Below are positions 34,356 through 43,441 of a DNA stretch of 64,000 nt, in pieces. The translations under genes and the position numbers were made by a program. The first letter of the stretch is position 1, and every line of letters begins with the position of its first letter. The DNA lies in contig CAVVAJ010000009.1 of NCBI GenBank assembly GCA_963746255.1, positions 1,302,001 through 1,366,000 on the forward strand. Direction: 5' to 3'. The stretch comes from DAOVXM01 sp963746255 (lineage in GTDB: Bacteria; Chloroflexota; Anaerolineae; Anaerolineales; UBA4823). A model generated the notes under the pieces. That model was not told where the DNA came from. It saw only the letters and a list, made by a program, of their open reading frames with translations, and did not search any database.

Positions 34356-36887
34356 TTATCGTTCCGGCTCCAGCACTAGTTTCTCGTACTGCCCCGCTTC
34401 TACATCCGCACGTGTCCAATTTGAGGGATGATAATCGAATGTGCGCCAGGCGTCGATAAAATCATCATAGTGGGGATGGTATGGGTGCCCGGACTGTCCA
34501 ACACTGTGGATCATATTTGATTGGCTTAGATCGGCCAGGTTTAGCACCTGGCGCAAGGCCGGGATACAGTTCACTTCATATGGTTCATTCGTACTCCAGC
34601 AAGTTTTCTGGATTACCGATTCGCTGCCGCTGGTTGGAAAGGGACCGCGGTTAAAAATGTTTTCGATAAGTGAGATCCCCGACCGCCCTAATGTTGCATT
34701 ACGGAAAGTAATCGTGTGCAGGCTGCCCCAGCTCCACTGGTCAACGTCGTCACCAAGGGTGTCTACAGCTTCAATGTAAGCGGACACAAACGCGTCTTTC
34801 AAGATGTCATCACGCAGCTCAACTTTCCCTTCGCTGTTGATATCATCCCACCACACATTGGCAGGGTCCTGCAGCAGCCAATAGATTGTGTCGGAAACCA
34901 TATGGTCGCCATCAGGGTAAAGATCCTCGGGCAGCTGATCGTGGAAAGTGGCTGCTAATAAGTGCACCCAGAAGATGTTAAATAAAGCCGCTTCAGGGCT
35001 GTCCATATGCATCTGTCCATCCCAGGCGAACAGCCTGTCGCGCGCCAAATCGACATCGGGGTCCTCGAAGCGGATATCGGCCAAATAAGGAATTATCTCA
35101 AAGGCCGACACGCTGTAATTGTCGGTCTGAATTGCCAGCATGTCCTCAGCTGTGATACCACCAGCTTTAGTGCGGATCATCTCGGTGACGCGCTGCGCCC
35201 TCTGACCGCGATCTTGACTGGTATTGATGATGTAGGGATACTCAGCGTAGCGTACTTGGGGATTGTTGGACGTGGCAACAAATCCCTGCTCCGGGTTGTA
35301 TACATGCGGCAGCTCTTCAAAGGGAATATAACCAGTCCAAATGAAATCGTCATTCCACCCGGGAACCGGCAGTGAACCGTCTCCACCCGCTCTCACAGGT
35401 ATTTTTCCCGGCATGTAATAACCGATATTCCCTTCTAAATCGGCAAAAACCCAATTCTGTTTGCCCGCATCGAAATTGGCGAGCGCTTCCACAAAATCAC
35501 CCCAATCTTGAGCCCGGTTCACCATAAAGACTGCCTGCGCAGAACGAATTGGCTCCAGCGCGGTCCAGGCGTATGACAGGGCATGCAAATCGAGCTGGTC
35601 GCCCAGATAAGAATATGGGGACTCAACAACCATGTTATCTGTGGCAATCACACCATTCCGTGTCGAACGCACAAAAAGCACTTCCGGGTCTTCCCTGCCG
35701 CGCACAATGATCTCCTCACGGCGAATATCCATATCGACCCATTTGCCATTGACCTGGTATTGGTTGGGGTTTTGCGGGTTTATCCGCTCAATGAAAACGT
35801 CCTCAGCATCAAAAGCCGCGTTCGTCAGCCCCCACGCGATACGGTCATTATGACCGATTAAAATACCGGGTACACCTGGTAATGAGAAGCCGCGCAGGTT
35901 GTAGATGCAGTCGTCAGATTTCTCAACACAGTGCATACCGATTTCGTACCACAACGCGGGCATATTGACTGACATGTGGGGGTCATTCGCCAATAAGGGC
36001 ATACCAGTTTCGGTAAGATCACCTGAGACAACAAAGCTGTTCGAGCCAGCATTGATTTGAAACCCCATATCAGCTAGTAATTTTGGTGTCGAATCAACAC
36101 TTTGCATTGTTTTGGCTAAATCGAATAAGTACTGCCTGGCGCTATCCGGAAGAGCTGCCAAGGGTGAGATATCTTGCTGACTGAGGTAATCGAGTTCCTC
36201 GGTGGCGATGATTACCGGGCGGTCTTCACGATATGCGGGTCGCATATCGTTATACATATCCTCCCCCACCGCCGCCAAGAGAGCGACATTACCCAGTTCA
36301 GTGGAGAGCTGATCCGACTGGTCAAAGATCATCATCTCGGCCCAAATCATGGAATCGCTCGGCTGCCAGGTTTCGATCTCAATATCGATGCCCTGCAAGC
36401 CAAGTAAGCCGAATTCCAAACCCAGTTCGGCTGGGCTGCGATCAGCGATGTAAGCGTTAACGCCAGCAGTATACGCATCAACAACCCTGCGGGACTCGTC
36501 ATCTAGCATTGCATACGATTTCTCGGTTAATTGTTGGAAACCAAAGTGCCGCAGATACCTATCTGTCTCCAGAGTACTCTCGCCAAAAATTTCCGAAAGC
36601 CGCCCGCTGGCAACCCGGCGTTGGAACTCCATCTGCCAAAACCGCTCCTGGGCATGGACATAACCTTGTGAGAAGAACAAGTCCTGCGGGTTTTGGGCGT
36701 AAATATGTGCCACTCCGAATTCATCACGCAGTATCTCGACGGGCTGCTTGACCCCTTTGACCTGGACAGAGCCGCTCGTTGTCGGAAATGCCTGGCGTGT
36801 GAACCAGTACCAGATTCCCCATACGAGCGCGGTTAAGATAACGAATGCAAAAACAATCCCGATGATGACTTTAAGCTTTTTCGACAT
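34356..36887 (-). CDS. Penicillin acylase family protein (Ntn hydrolase)
   Basis: At 843 residues it is the usual size for the family. It has an N-terminal membrane anchor (VIIGIVFAFVILTALVWGIW), an alpha-chain region with IEILRDEFGVAHIYAQNPQDLFFSQGY-type start, and the precursor cleavage site before the nucleophile serine in INAGSNSFVVSGDLTETGMP (Ser after N-A-G). The beta chain includes LLANDPHMSVNMPALWYEIG and ends SQSNMIHSVGQSGHPYHPHY. It is expected to mature outside the membrane by self-cleavage and hydrolyse amide bonds, such as beta-lactams, acylhomoserine lactones or other N-acyl compounds. GGGGAGG precedes the ATG. Substrate is not predictable. Confidence 0.9.
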   Translation of the reverse strand: MSKKLKVIIGIVFAFVILTALVWGIWYWFTRQAFPTTSGSVQVKGVKQPVEILRDEFGVAHIYAQNPQDLFFSQGYVHAQERFWQMEFQRRVASGRLSEIFGESTLETDRYLRHFGFQQLTEKSYAMLDDESRRVVDAYTAGVNAYIADRSPAELGLEFGLLGLQGIDIEIETWQPSDSMIWAEMMIFDQSDQLSTELGNVALLAAVGEDMYNDMRPAYREDRPVIIATEELDYLSQQDISPLAALPDSARQYLFDLAKTMQSVDSTPKLLADMGFQINAGSNSFVVSGDLTETGMPLLANDPHMSVNMPALWYEIGMHCVEKSDDCIYNLRGFSLPGVPGILIGHNDRIAWGLTNAAFDAEDVFIERINPQNPNQYQVNGKWVDMDIRREEIIVRGREDPEVLFVRSTRNGVIATDNMVVESPYSYLGDQLDLHALSYAWTALEPIRSAQAVFMVNRAQDWGDFVEALANFDAGKQNWVFADLEGNIGYYMPGKIPVRAGGDGSLPVPGWNDDFIWTGYIPFEELPHVYNPEQGFVATSNNPQVRYAEYPYIINTSQDRGQRAQRVTEMIRTKAGGITAEDMLAIQTDNYSVSAFEIIPYLADIRFEDPDVDLARDRLFAWDGQMHMDSPEAALFNIFWVHLLAATFHDQLPEDLYPDGDHMVSDTIYWLLQDPANVWWDDINSEGKVELRDDILKDAFVSAYIEAVDTLGDDVDQWSWGSLHTITFRNATLGRSGISLIENIFNRGPFPTSGSESVIQKTCWSTNEPYEVNCIPALRQVLNLADLSQSNMIHSVGQSGHPYHPHYDDFIDAWRTFDYHPSNWTRADVEAGQYEKLVLEPER

Positions 36888-37223
36888 TAACGCCTCCCCA
36901 GCAAAATCTCGCTGTTCTTTCCATTTGTTTTTCCTAGCACTGGTTTCGAATTCCCATGTATACCTTGTGCATCAGGTTGGCACGAAATAGCCAATCGTAA
37001 CTGAACGAGCAAAGCGATCGACGATGATCAATTTTGTCCCGATACATAAGGATACACAATGTATAACACCAGCAATAGATGAACCGATACGCTGCGGGTG
37101 GTGTAATATGACTGTGAAATAGTGGTGCATACCGTTGACAAGAATAATTTGCATATTTCTATCGCTGATTGCCATCCACAAAGAGTGGTGGGAATACGAC
37201 CACAGAGTACAAGCAATATATCT
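36888..37223. other. 336-bp divergent gap between acylase and MFS genes
   Basis: No gene was seen. A TTGACA at 37135-37140 may be the -35 box of the MFS gene, but no good -10 follows at normal spacing. A longer MFS start at 37122 would fall upstream of it. Confidence 0.4.
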
Positions 37224-38474
37224 ATGAACTTCTTCCAAGAGCAGCAGCACAAAATCGTTGGGTTATACCATGAGTACCCGCGCTCCTTCTGGACGTTGAT
37301 CGGGGTAACTTTTATCGACCGGCTCGGCGGGGCTTTGCTGTTCCCCTTTTTCGCTTTATACATCACCGAGAAATTCTCCGTCGGGATGACCGAGGTCGGC
37401 ATATTATTCGCCGCGTTTTCGGCCTCCAGTTTCATTGGCTCAATGCTCGGTGGTGCGTTAACCGACCGCTTCGGGCGTAAGGGGATGGTGATCTTCAGCC
37501 TGATATCAACGTCGGTCAGTTCTGTCCTGATGGGGTTAGTGAATTCTCTGGAAGCCTTCTTTGTGCTGGCGCTATTGGTCGGTATCTTCACGGACACCGG
37601 CGGACCGGCCTATAACGCGATGATCGCGGATATGCTGCCCGAAAAGAAGCGTGCCCAAGGATTCGGACTGGTCCGGGTGGCGTTCAACTTATCGGTCACA
37701 ATTGGACCTGCGATCGGTGGTTTCATCGCTGGCTATTCCTTCCTGTTTCTGTTCCTAGCGGACGCCGTGATCAGTTTGATCAGCGCGGTTATCGTATTCT
37801 TTTTCATCCCAGAGACAAAACCTGAGGCAGGTCCTGATTCCCAGCCGGAAAGTATGACCGGTACCTTTCGCGGGTATTTTCGCGTCCTGCAGGACAGAAT
37901 ATTTATGCTCTTCATTGGGGCATGTATTTTGATGGGGTTCGTGTATATGAATATGAACACCACCCTTGGGGTGTACCTGCGGGACTCACAAGGGATTCCA
38001 ACCTCAGGGTATGGTTTCATTCTCAGCCTGAACGCAGCAATGGTCGTCTTATTTCAATTCCCGATCACGCGTAAAATTGAGAAATTCCCCCCCATGTTGA
38101 TGATGGCACTCGGGACGGCATTTTATGCGATCGGATTCGCAATGTACGGCTTTGTCTCGCAATATATACTTTTCTTATTCGCGATGGTGATCATCACAAT
38201 TGGTGAAATGCTGGTTGCACCTGTCTCGCAAGCATTAACCGCCCAACTTGCACCAGAGGATATGCGCGGCCGGTATATGGCAGTATTTGGATTCTCCTGG
38301 GGGATACCTTTCGCGCTTGGCCCGATGCTTGCAGGGATGCTAATGGACGGTGGAGGCTCAACCATTCTATGGTACCTGGTCGGCATCATCGGCTTTTTAG
38401 CCGCCTTGTGTTTCGTGTGGCTCAATCGCCAAGTCCAGATCACCCCAATTGCCGCCAGCAGCCTCGGCGATTGA
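37224..38474 (+). CDS. Major facilitator superfamily transporter
   Basis: The 416-residue protein has about 12 membrane segments in two halves. The loop 2-3 signature reads GSMLGGALTDRFGRKGMVIF, and the drug-exporter-like LVGIFTDTGGPAYNAMIADM lies in segment 4/5 of the first half. ATG at 37224 (MNFFQEQQHKIVGLYHEYPR) is preferred; an upstream frame adds 34 polar residues with no membrane segment. Substrate class is unknown, most likely an efflux carrier of small drugs or metabolites. It is divergent from the acylase gene. Confidence 0.85.
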   Translation: MNFFQEQQHKIVGLYHEYPRSFWTLIGVTFIDRLGGALLFPFFALYITEKFSVGMTEVGILFAAFSASSFIGSMLGGALTDRFGRKGMVIFSLISTSVSSVLMGLVNSLEAFFVLALLVGIFTDTGGPAYNAMIADMLPEKKRAQGFGLVRVAFNLSVTIGPAIGGFIAGYSFLFLFLADAVISLISAVIVFFFIPETKPEAGPDSQPESMTGTFRGYFRVLQDRIFMLFIGACILMGFVYMNMNTTLGVYLRDSQGIPTSGYGFILSLNAAMVVLFQFPITRKIEKFPPMLMMALGTAFYAIGFAMYGFVSQYILFLFAMVIITIGEMLVAPVSQALTAQLAPEDMRGRYMAVFGFSWGIPFALGPMLAGMLMDGGGSTILWYLVGIIGFLAALCFVWLNRQVQITPIAASSLGD

Positions 38475-38579
38475 TTCATCCCTGACCCCAACAGTGCACT
38501 ACCCAAATCGAGAGAATCCATTATCCAATTCCAAGGGCATTTATATCTGCGGGACTGCAGGCTTTTAAGTTCAAATTTA

Positions 38580-38608
38580 TTGACATGCTCGGATGGATCG
38601 AATAGACT
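38580..38608 (+). promoter_or_regulatory. Candidate promoter of the 213-residue gene
   Basis: TTGACA (38580-38585), 17-bp spacer, TAGACT (38603-38608). It lies about 138 bp before the next start codon. Confidence 0.45.
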
Positions 38609-38745
38609 ACTTGAAGCAAGATGCGCACATCAGTATATGTTGATAAGTGAGTATTCCAGGTGTGAGTAAGAGTACTTATGTGTTACCGCGGTGGCGAGGC
38701 AGCATCAAAACACCAATCGAAATCATAGGAATAAGGAGCTAATAA

Positions 38746-39387
38746 ATGGAAAAGCCAAATTCGATTGATCCAAGCTTTGCATTAACCCCCAGTGAACTGG
38801 TTTTGCTGTCGGGCGAACAGTTTGCGAACAAAGTCCTGGCAGGCAACATCAAACTTCTACACAGCGAGGCAAGCGTCTCAATTCCGCAGCTCGGGCAGGC
38901 CATGCTGGCGGCAGCCTTCCTGGCAAATGAAAATTCCGGAACCACAAAGCTTGAAATACGCCCGAAAAAAGCCATGCTTGGCTTACGTAAAGTAAATAGC
39001 CTGTTTGTTGTCCCGGCGAACGCAGCCATCGTCTGGCCTGAATACAGCTTTGAAAGCCAGATATATGCGCTGGCAGAAAAATTAGGCGACAAAAATGAAG
39101 TGTCACGCATCGTCTATACCTGGCTTGGTATGGACACAAGTTCTCCCTGGAACAACGTGATCCATGAAGTGAAAGAGGGTCTTTCTAAACGAGGTCTCCT
39201 TGACCGGACCGAGGAGAAAAAGTTGAAAGTCTTCACTTCTATCAAACATGAGCTGCCTGCAGACACATTACCCCTGGTAGAACCAGCTCGGGTTGATGCG
39301 GTTAAGCAGCTGTTTAGCATACTGCCAGGGATCACGCAAAGAAATCTGGGATTTGCTGGTGAAACAGCTCAAGAAAGCGATCAGTGA
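38746..39387 (+). CDS. Hypothetical protein, 213 residues
   Basis: ATG at 38746 follows AAGGAG. The protein is soluble, with no signal or membrane segment. It starts MEKPNSIDPSFALTPSELVL and contains SVSIPQLGQAMLAAAFLANE and TTKLEIRPKKAMLGLRKVNS, then EVKEGLSKRGLLDRTEEKKL. The alternation of short helices with a basic beta stretch hints at a winged-helix-like or GOLPH3-like alpha-helical fold, but I could not match it to a family with confidence. Codon use and the clear ribosome binding site support a real gene. It sits just inside the right copy of the ~114-bp inverted repeat. Confidence 0.65.
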   Translation: MEKPNSIDPSFALTPSELVLLSGEQFANKVLAGNIKLLHSEASVSIPQLGQAMLAAAFLANENSGTTKLEIRPKKAMLGLRKVNSLFVVPANAAIVWPEYSFESQIYALAEKLGDKNEVSRIVYTWLGMDTSSPWNNVIHEVKEGLSKRGLLDRTEEKKLKVFTSIKHELPADTLPLVEPARVDAVKQLFSILPGITQRNLGFAGETAQESDQ

Positions 39388-39615
39388 TCGAACAGAGCAA
39401 AGCGATTCTGATTTCTAACCAAAGCCGAACCTACACAATTACGGTGAATAAACTTCAGCCAGTAGGCGCTAACTTCCACAAACAAGATTCGTGCCACGGT
39501 AATAATTTCGCGGCATACCCTGTTTGGTTCTAAGGCACTATATCCAACTCTACGCATCAGAATGCTAACCCTATTGCCAGCTGTGCTGATAAGAAACACG
39601 CTGCGATGTGTTGCT
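39388..39615. other. Stretch without recognisable gene
   Basis: A minus-strand frame of 72 codons (39381-39599) overlaps it but has no ribosome binding site and no known motif. Nothing else was seen before the inverted repeat. Confidence 0.4.
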
Positions 39616-39734
39616 AGTGTTCCGTCAAATTTGATTGTTTAGTTAGAATAGCGTGTAGACGGAACACTTTAAGCTTTGTCAAGGGCGTATTAACTCGGTT
39701 ATCGAATGAAACTTTCATCCTTGACAAAGCACTA
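39616..39734 (-). repeat. Dispersed repeat, right copy (inverted)
   Basis: Reverse complement of the element at 34125. It shows the complete two-hairpin form: GCTTTGTCAAGG pairs with CCTTGACAAAGC, and AGTGTTCCGTC pairs with GACGGAACACT. Together with the left copy it brackets the acylase, MFS and 213-residue genes. Confidence 0.8.
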
Positions 39735-39862
39735 GAGCCCATCAGCTATCTAGCAGAGAAATACTGTGGACGTACATCAATAGCCCCTCTATGCTATACT
39801 GGAAGAAATTAATTGGCGGCTTGTGCGCGGTATATTCTATTGGATCGGTGGAGGTTTGAAAC

Positions 39863-40792
39863 ATGTCGGTGGCGCTGGAACTTTGGGAGCAACCGCAGGA
39901 AGATGAAATTTACATGATTATCGGCTGGCGTCAATGGGCTGACGCCGGATCGGTCTCCTCCGGTTTTCCACAGTATCTTATCGAACAGACAAAAGCTAGG
40001 CAAATTGGTGCCATCCAGAATGACGGCTTCTATTTATTTCAAATCCCCGGCACGCACGATTTAGTACGGCCAGTTGTAAATTTCACTGAAGGCTATCCAG
40101 AACGGCTGGAAACCCAGCGCAATGAGCTGTATTTCACCAGCCATAAAGGGCGCGGGGTGGTAATCTTTATCGGGGATGAGCCCCATCTGGATGTGGAGCG
40201 CTACGTCGCAAACATTCTCCAAGCTGTTCAAACCCTCAAGGTGAAACGAATCATCGGGTTGGGGGGAGTTTACGGCGAGCTGCCATACAACAAAGAGCGT
40301 ATAGTATCATCAATTTACAGTATGGCTAAATTGAAGGCTGAGTTAACTGATTTGGCGGTAAACCTATCGGACTACCATGGTGGAGCAAGCATAGGCTCGT
40401 ATCTATGCCGGCGAGCAGGCGATCAAGGTGTTGAGTATGTCTCTTTCTACGCTTTCGTTCCGACCTATGACCTCTCCAGCACCAATCAGGTTGGCAACAC
40501 GATCCGCATCGAAAATGACTATATGGCGTGGTTGGGGATCATGAAGCGTATTAACCACATGCTAAAATTGGAACTCGATTTATCAGATCTTGTGCAAAAA
40601 AGCGACCACCTGATTGAATTAATGGACAGCAAGGTGGAAGAAATGGACCGCAATGAGCCCCAGCTAGGAATGCGGGCATATCTGGATCGCCTAGAAAATG
40701 AATTCAATGAGATTCAATTTAATCCACTCGATGATGTTTGGGAAGAGGAGCTGCGCAGGCTGTTCAACAAGCTTGATCCCGATGAAAAGTAG
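39863..40792 (+). CDS. PAC2 (proteasome assembly chaperone-like) family protein
   Basis: GGAGG precedes the ATG. The 309-residue protein fits the PAC2 family: the N-terminus LIIGWRQWADAGSVSSGFPQ-like (MIIGWRQWADAGS), YFTSHKGRGVVIFIGDEPHL, KVKRIIGLGGVYGELPYNKE, and a C-terminal helical segment (LIELMDSKVEEMDRNEPQLG). PAC2 proteins in Actinobacteria and Chloroflexota resemble eukaryotic proteasome assembly chaperone 2 and archaeal PbaB. They are thought to help protein complex assembly or act as ATP-independent chaperones. No proteasome gene is in the window, so its partner is unknown. Confidence 0.85.
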   Translation: MSVALELWEQPQEDEIYMIIGWRQWADAGSVSSGFPQYLIEQTKARQIGAIQNDGFYLFQIPGTHDLVRPVVNFTEGYPERLETQRNELYFTSHKGRGVVIFIGDEPHLDVERYVANILQAVQTLKVKRIIGLGGVYGELPYNKERIVSSIYSMAKLKAELTDLAVNLSDYHGGASIGSYLCRRAGDQGVEYVSFYAFVPTYDLSSTNQVGNTIRIENDYMAWLGIMKRINHMLKLELDLSDLVQKSDHLIELMDSKVEEMDRNEPQLGMRAYLDRLENEFNEIQFNPLDDVWEEELRRLFNKLDPDEK

Positions 40793-41079
40793 GTCGTTTT
40801 TTCTATTACCGTTGGACGATACCAGTTTCTCAGGACCCAAAGATACTGCCAATTAATATTTGAGCAAAATTACTCATACGAAAATTAAATACCACTCAAA
40901 CCCAGTCCTGTGCTGCTTCCAGACTGGGTTTCTTTTTTTATTCTTATTGGCCGCCAGACCATTTCAATAGACACCCTGCAGTCCAACCGTACATGTTATT
41001 CCCCGAGTGGTCTTCTCCCTTAGATTGAACCCCAAATCTAGGCGCACAAATCGATTATCATTAATATAATATTGTGGGC
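40793..41079. other. Gap containing the terminator after PAC2
   Basis: Apart from the terminator at 40897-40937 nothing was recognised in this gap. Confidence 0.4.
40897..40937 (+). terminator. Intrinsic terminator downstream of the PAC2 gene
   Basis: AAACCCAGTC pairs with GACTGGGTTT around CTGTGCTGCTTCCA, followed by CTTTTTTT. Confidence 0.88.
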
Positions 41080-41109
41080 TTGACAATACTGTGTAATATA
41101 CAGTATAAT
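41080..41109 (+). promoter_or_regulatory. padR promoter with internal operator
   Basis: TTGACA (41080-41085), 18-bp spacer, TATAAT (41104-41109). The inverted repeat ATACTGT/ACAGTAT (41086-41106, 7-bp centre) fills the spacer and enters the -10, a typical place for an autorepressor. The -10 ends 7 nt before the ATG at 41117, so the mRNA is probably leaderless. Confidence 0.8.
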
Positions 41110-41116
41110 GTATTAC

Positions 41117-41464
41117 ATGGCTAAGCAAACTCCACTACCCGAAACACAGGCAAAGCTAACCCAAGAGCTGCGGCGCGGGGCGTTAGTACTCGCCACACTC
41201 AGCCAGTTAGATGAGCCAAAATATGGCTATGCTCTCATTGACCGTCTAGCCCAGCACGGTCTCGAGGTAGAGCAGGGGACTCTTTACCCGCTGCTCCGCC
41301 GCTTAGAAGAGCAAGGCCTGCTGCAAAGCGAATGGATTGTCGAGGGCAATCGCCCGCGACGGTATTATGTCATCAGCGAAAAGGGCAAAACGCTGTTGCG
41401 AGACTTGAAAGCTGACTGGCAGCAGCTTGTCAGTGTGATCGAAGAATTACTTTCCCAATATTAG
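41117..41464 (+). CDS. PadR-family transcriptional regulator
   Basis: The 115-residue winged-helix protein has LTQELRRGALVLATLSQLDE, then KYGYALIDRLAQHGLEVEQG, the recognition helix TLYPLLRRLEEQGLLQSEWI and the wing GNRPRRYYVISEKGKTLL. ATG at 41117 is chosen because the earlier ATG at 41108 overlaps the -10 box. PadR proteins are usually repressors whose operators are inverted repeats; one lies in its own promoter. The next gene, 23 bp on, encodes a HAAS-domain membrane protein. PadR-HAAS pairs are common and are thought to form a regulatory unit responding to membrane or drug stress. Confidence 0.88.
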   Translation: MAKQTPLPETQAKLTQELRRGALVLATLSQLDEPKYGYALIDRLAQHGLEVEQGTLYPLLRRLEEQGLLQSEWIVEGNRPRRYYVISEKGKTLLRDLKADWQQLVSVIEELLSQY

Positions 41465-41486
41465 GAGACTAGTTTAGGAGACTATC

Positions 41487-42506
41487 ATGGAACTTATAGA
41501 CCGTTATGTACATACTGTTGGCCGGCAGCTCCCCCGAAAAAACCGGGCTGACATCCAGGCGGAGCTTAAATCTACTCTGATCGACACCTTGGAAGCCCGC
41601 TCAGAGGGTGAGCCAAGCGAAGAACAGGTCGTGGCGCTTTTAACCGAGTTTGGACCGCCTGACAAAGTGGCTGCATCTTACTGGCCCGAGAGCCAATACT
41701 TGATCGGACCAAAACTATATCCCTTATTCCGGATGAGCTTAGGAATTGCCCTGCTGGTATTTGTCATCGTACAGCTGGTGCTGTTTGGTGTAGTGGTGAT
41801 ATTCGACCAACAACCCCTTCAGATATTGGAGCTGATCGGCGACATCGTTGGCAGTGGATTCACTACGATAGGTGTAGTCGTGCTGGTATTTGCAGTGCTC
41901 CAGCGGCTGGATGTGAAACCAGACCTCGAGCAGGAAGAATGGGACCCGCGTGAACTCCCGGAAATCGAGGCGAAGGACGATGTGGATCGACGCGGGCTGG
42001 TCGTAGAGATCACAATCGGGTTAATCATCATCGCGATCTTACTCTTTTGGCCAGACAAAATCGGTTTCAGGATAAATCCGTGGTCGGGCGTCATACTGAA
42101 CCCGGTTATTATCCGCACCATCCCTTTGATCATCTTGAGCCTGCTTATCGGGATCGGAATTGATGTGGTCTTGGTTTGGCGGGGACGCTGGGAAACCAGC
42201 ACTCGAATTGCTAAGATCGGTGCCAACCTGTTCAGCATTTATGTACTCAGCATTCTGCTCAGCGGGCAGAACGCCTGGCTGGCTGTACAAGGCTATGCAG
42301 GCTTTTTCTCGGCGATCGAAGCACTGCCTGAGATTGGCACACCCAGTATTGAGCTGGTGCAGGTCATCAGCGCGCAGGCATTCAGGATAGCCTTCATCGT
42401 TGCCTTGATTGTCGTTTCCCTCGAAACAATCAATATGGTTTACAAACTTATCAAAGCGCTCGTCGACAAATCATCAGTGAGAGTCCTGCCGCCGGAACAG
42501 GTTTAA
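41487..42506 (+). CDS. HAAS-domain membrane protein, partner of PadR
   Basis: The 339-residue protein starts after GGAGA. An N-terminal HAAS signalling domain reads VGRQLPRKNRADIQAELKST, then SEEQVVALLTEFGPPDKVAA. The rest comprises about seven or eight membrane segments (RMSLGIALLVFVIVQLVLFG, IEITIGLIIIAILLFW and others) with a charged cytoplasmic loop. HAAS domains are found with PadR regulators and are presumed to control them. It shares the padR operon, which ends at a terminator 35 bp later. Molecular activity is unknown. Confidence 0.8.
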   Translation: MELIDRYVHTVGRQLPRKNRADIQAELKSTLIDTLEARSEGEPSEEQVVALLTEFGPPDKVAASYWPESQYLIGPKLYPLFRMSLGIALLVFVIVQLVLFGVVVIFDQQPLQILELIGDIVGSGFTTIGVVVLVFAVLQRLDVKPDLEQEEWDPRELPEIEAKDDVDRRGLVVEITIGLIIIAILLFWPDKIGFRINPWSGVILNPVIIRTIPLIILSLLIGIGIDVVLVWRGRWETSTRIAKIGANLFSIYVLSILLSGQNAWLAVQGYAGFFSAIEALPEIGTPSIELVQVISAQAFRIAFIVALIVVSLETINMVYKLIKALVDKSSVRVLPPEQV

Positions 42507-42541
42507 TCGCCAGAGATCTTGCCCAACCTATTCGAACCAAT

Positions 42542-42577
42542 AAAGGGACTGCCCATGCCATATGGGGCAGTCCTTTT
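42542..42577 (+). terminator. Terminator of the padR operon
   Basis: AAGGGACTGCCC pairs with GGGGCAGTCCTT around ATGCCATAT, followed by TTTTC. Confidence 0.85.
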
Positions 42578-42704
42578 TCGATATATAGATCCTATGATTC
42601 AGCAGAGAACTACATATGATCACAAGAACCGCTGATACTTGCTCTAGCTTCGGAGTAAGACCCACAACTTGAAAACATTTTTTAACAGGTTGGTCAACGC
42701 ACCG

Positions 42705-43193
42705 CTAGGAGGGGCGCTCGATTCCCCGGTTTTTCAGCCAATCTCGCAAGGCCGGTCCGGTACCGATCTTCCAGGGACGCACTTCTTCTGGTGCGACCAG
42801 CCGCGCGTCCTCCAGTTCATCCCCGAGGGCAATCTCCCCCGCAGCCATTACATGGAACGCCAATATCAGCTGGTTTCGTTCGTAAAACGAGTAATACCCA
42901 ACAAAATCCACGATTTCCGCCGACAGCCCCAATTCCTCATCAACTTCGCGCAGCACGGCCTGTTCTGGGGTCTCACCTCTCTCGAGGTAACCAGCCACCA
43001 ATCCATACCACTTCTCGGGCCAACCCTTATTCCGTGTCAGGACAATGCGCCCATCCAACTCAACAATCGCCGCGACCACCGGAATGGGGTTATCCCATTT
43101 CACATAACCACACTCACCGGCGGGGCACACCAAGCGGCTGCGGCCATCGACCAGATCCGTTACCAACTCCTGCCGGCACAACGGACAATACAT
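42705..43193 (-). CDS. NUDIX hydrolase with zinc ribbon
   Basis: ATG at 43193 follows GGAG (upstream frame rejected: no family sequence). The 162-residue protein begins with a zinc ribbon (MYCPLCRQEL, then CPAGECGYVKW) and continues as a NUDIX domain. The NUDIX box GYLERGETPEQAVLREVDEE is intact, with the catalytic REVDEELG. This arrangement resembles NudC-type NADH pyrophosphatases but is shorter, lacking the N-terminal half, so the substrate may be another nucleoside diphosphate derivative. It is convergent with the padR operon. Confidence 0.87.
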   Translation of the reverse strand: MYCPLCRQELVTDLVDGRSRLVCPAGECGYVKWDNPIPVVAAIVELDGRIVLTRNKGWPEKWYGLVAGYLERGETPEQAVLREVDEELGLSAEIVDFVGYYSFYERNQLILAFHVMAAGEIALGDELEDARLVAPEEVRPWKIGTGPALRDWLKNRGIERPS

Positions 43194-43441
43194 CAGCACT
43201 CCTTCTGCGGCGTAAAAATCGCGCCTGTCGATTACCGTAAGATTATATATTGTGAATAAGAGTATGCAAAACCAGTTAGGAAATCTCACCAGCAAAATTA
43301 CTGCCTGCGCTGCCCGCATGCTATAATTTTTACGTTCAAGAGCACTCGTACTGCTCACAAAAGCTTCCGGACGCTTAGTCCGCACACTGCTACTATTTGC
43401 ACACTAGATCAACCTGACAACGGTTTGCACAGGAGAGCTCA

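Noticed and set aside
39381..39599. 72-codon minus-strand ORF between two genes
   Set aside because: No ribosome binding site or family match; overlaps the end of the 213-residue gene.
41108..41110. padR start at the first ATG
   Set aside because: It overlaps the -10 box TATAAT; the next ATG at 41117 fits the family and the promoter.
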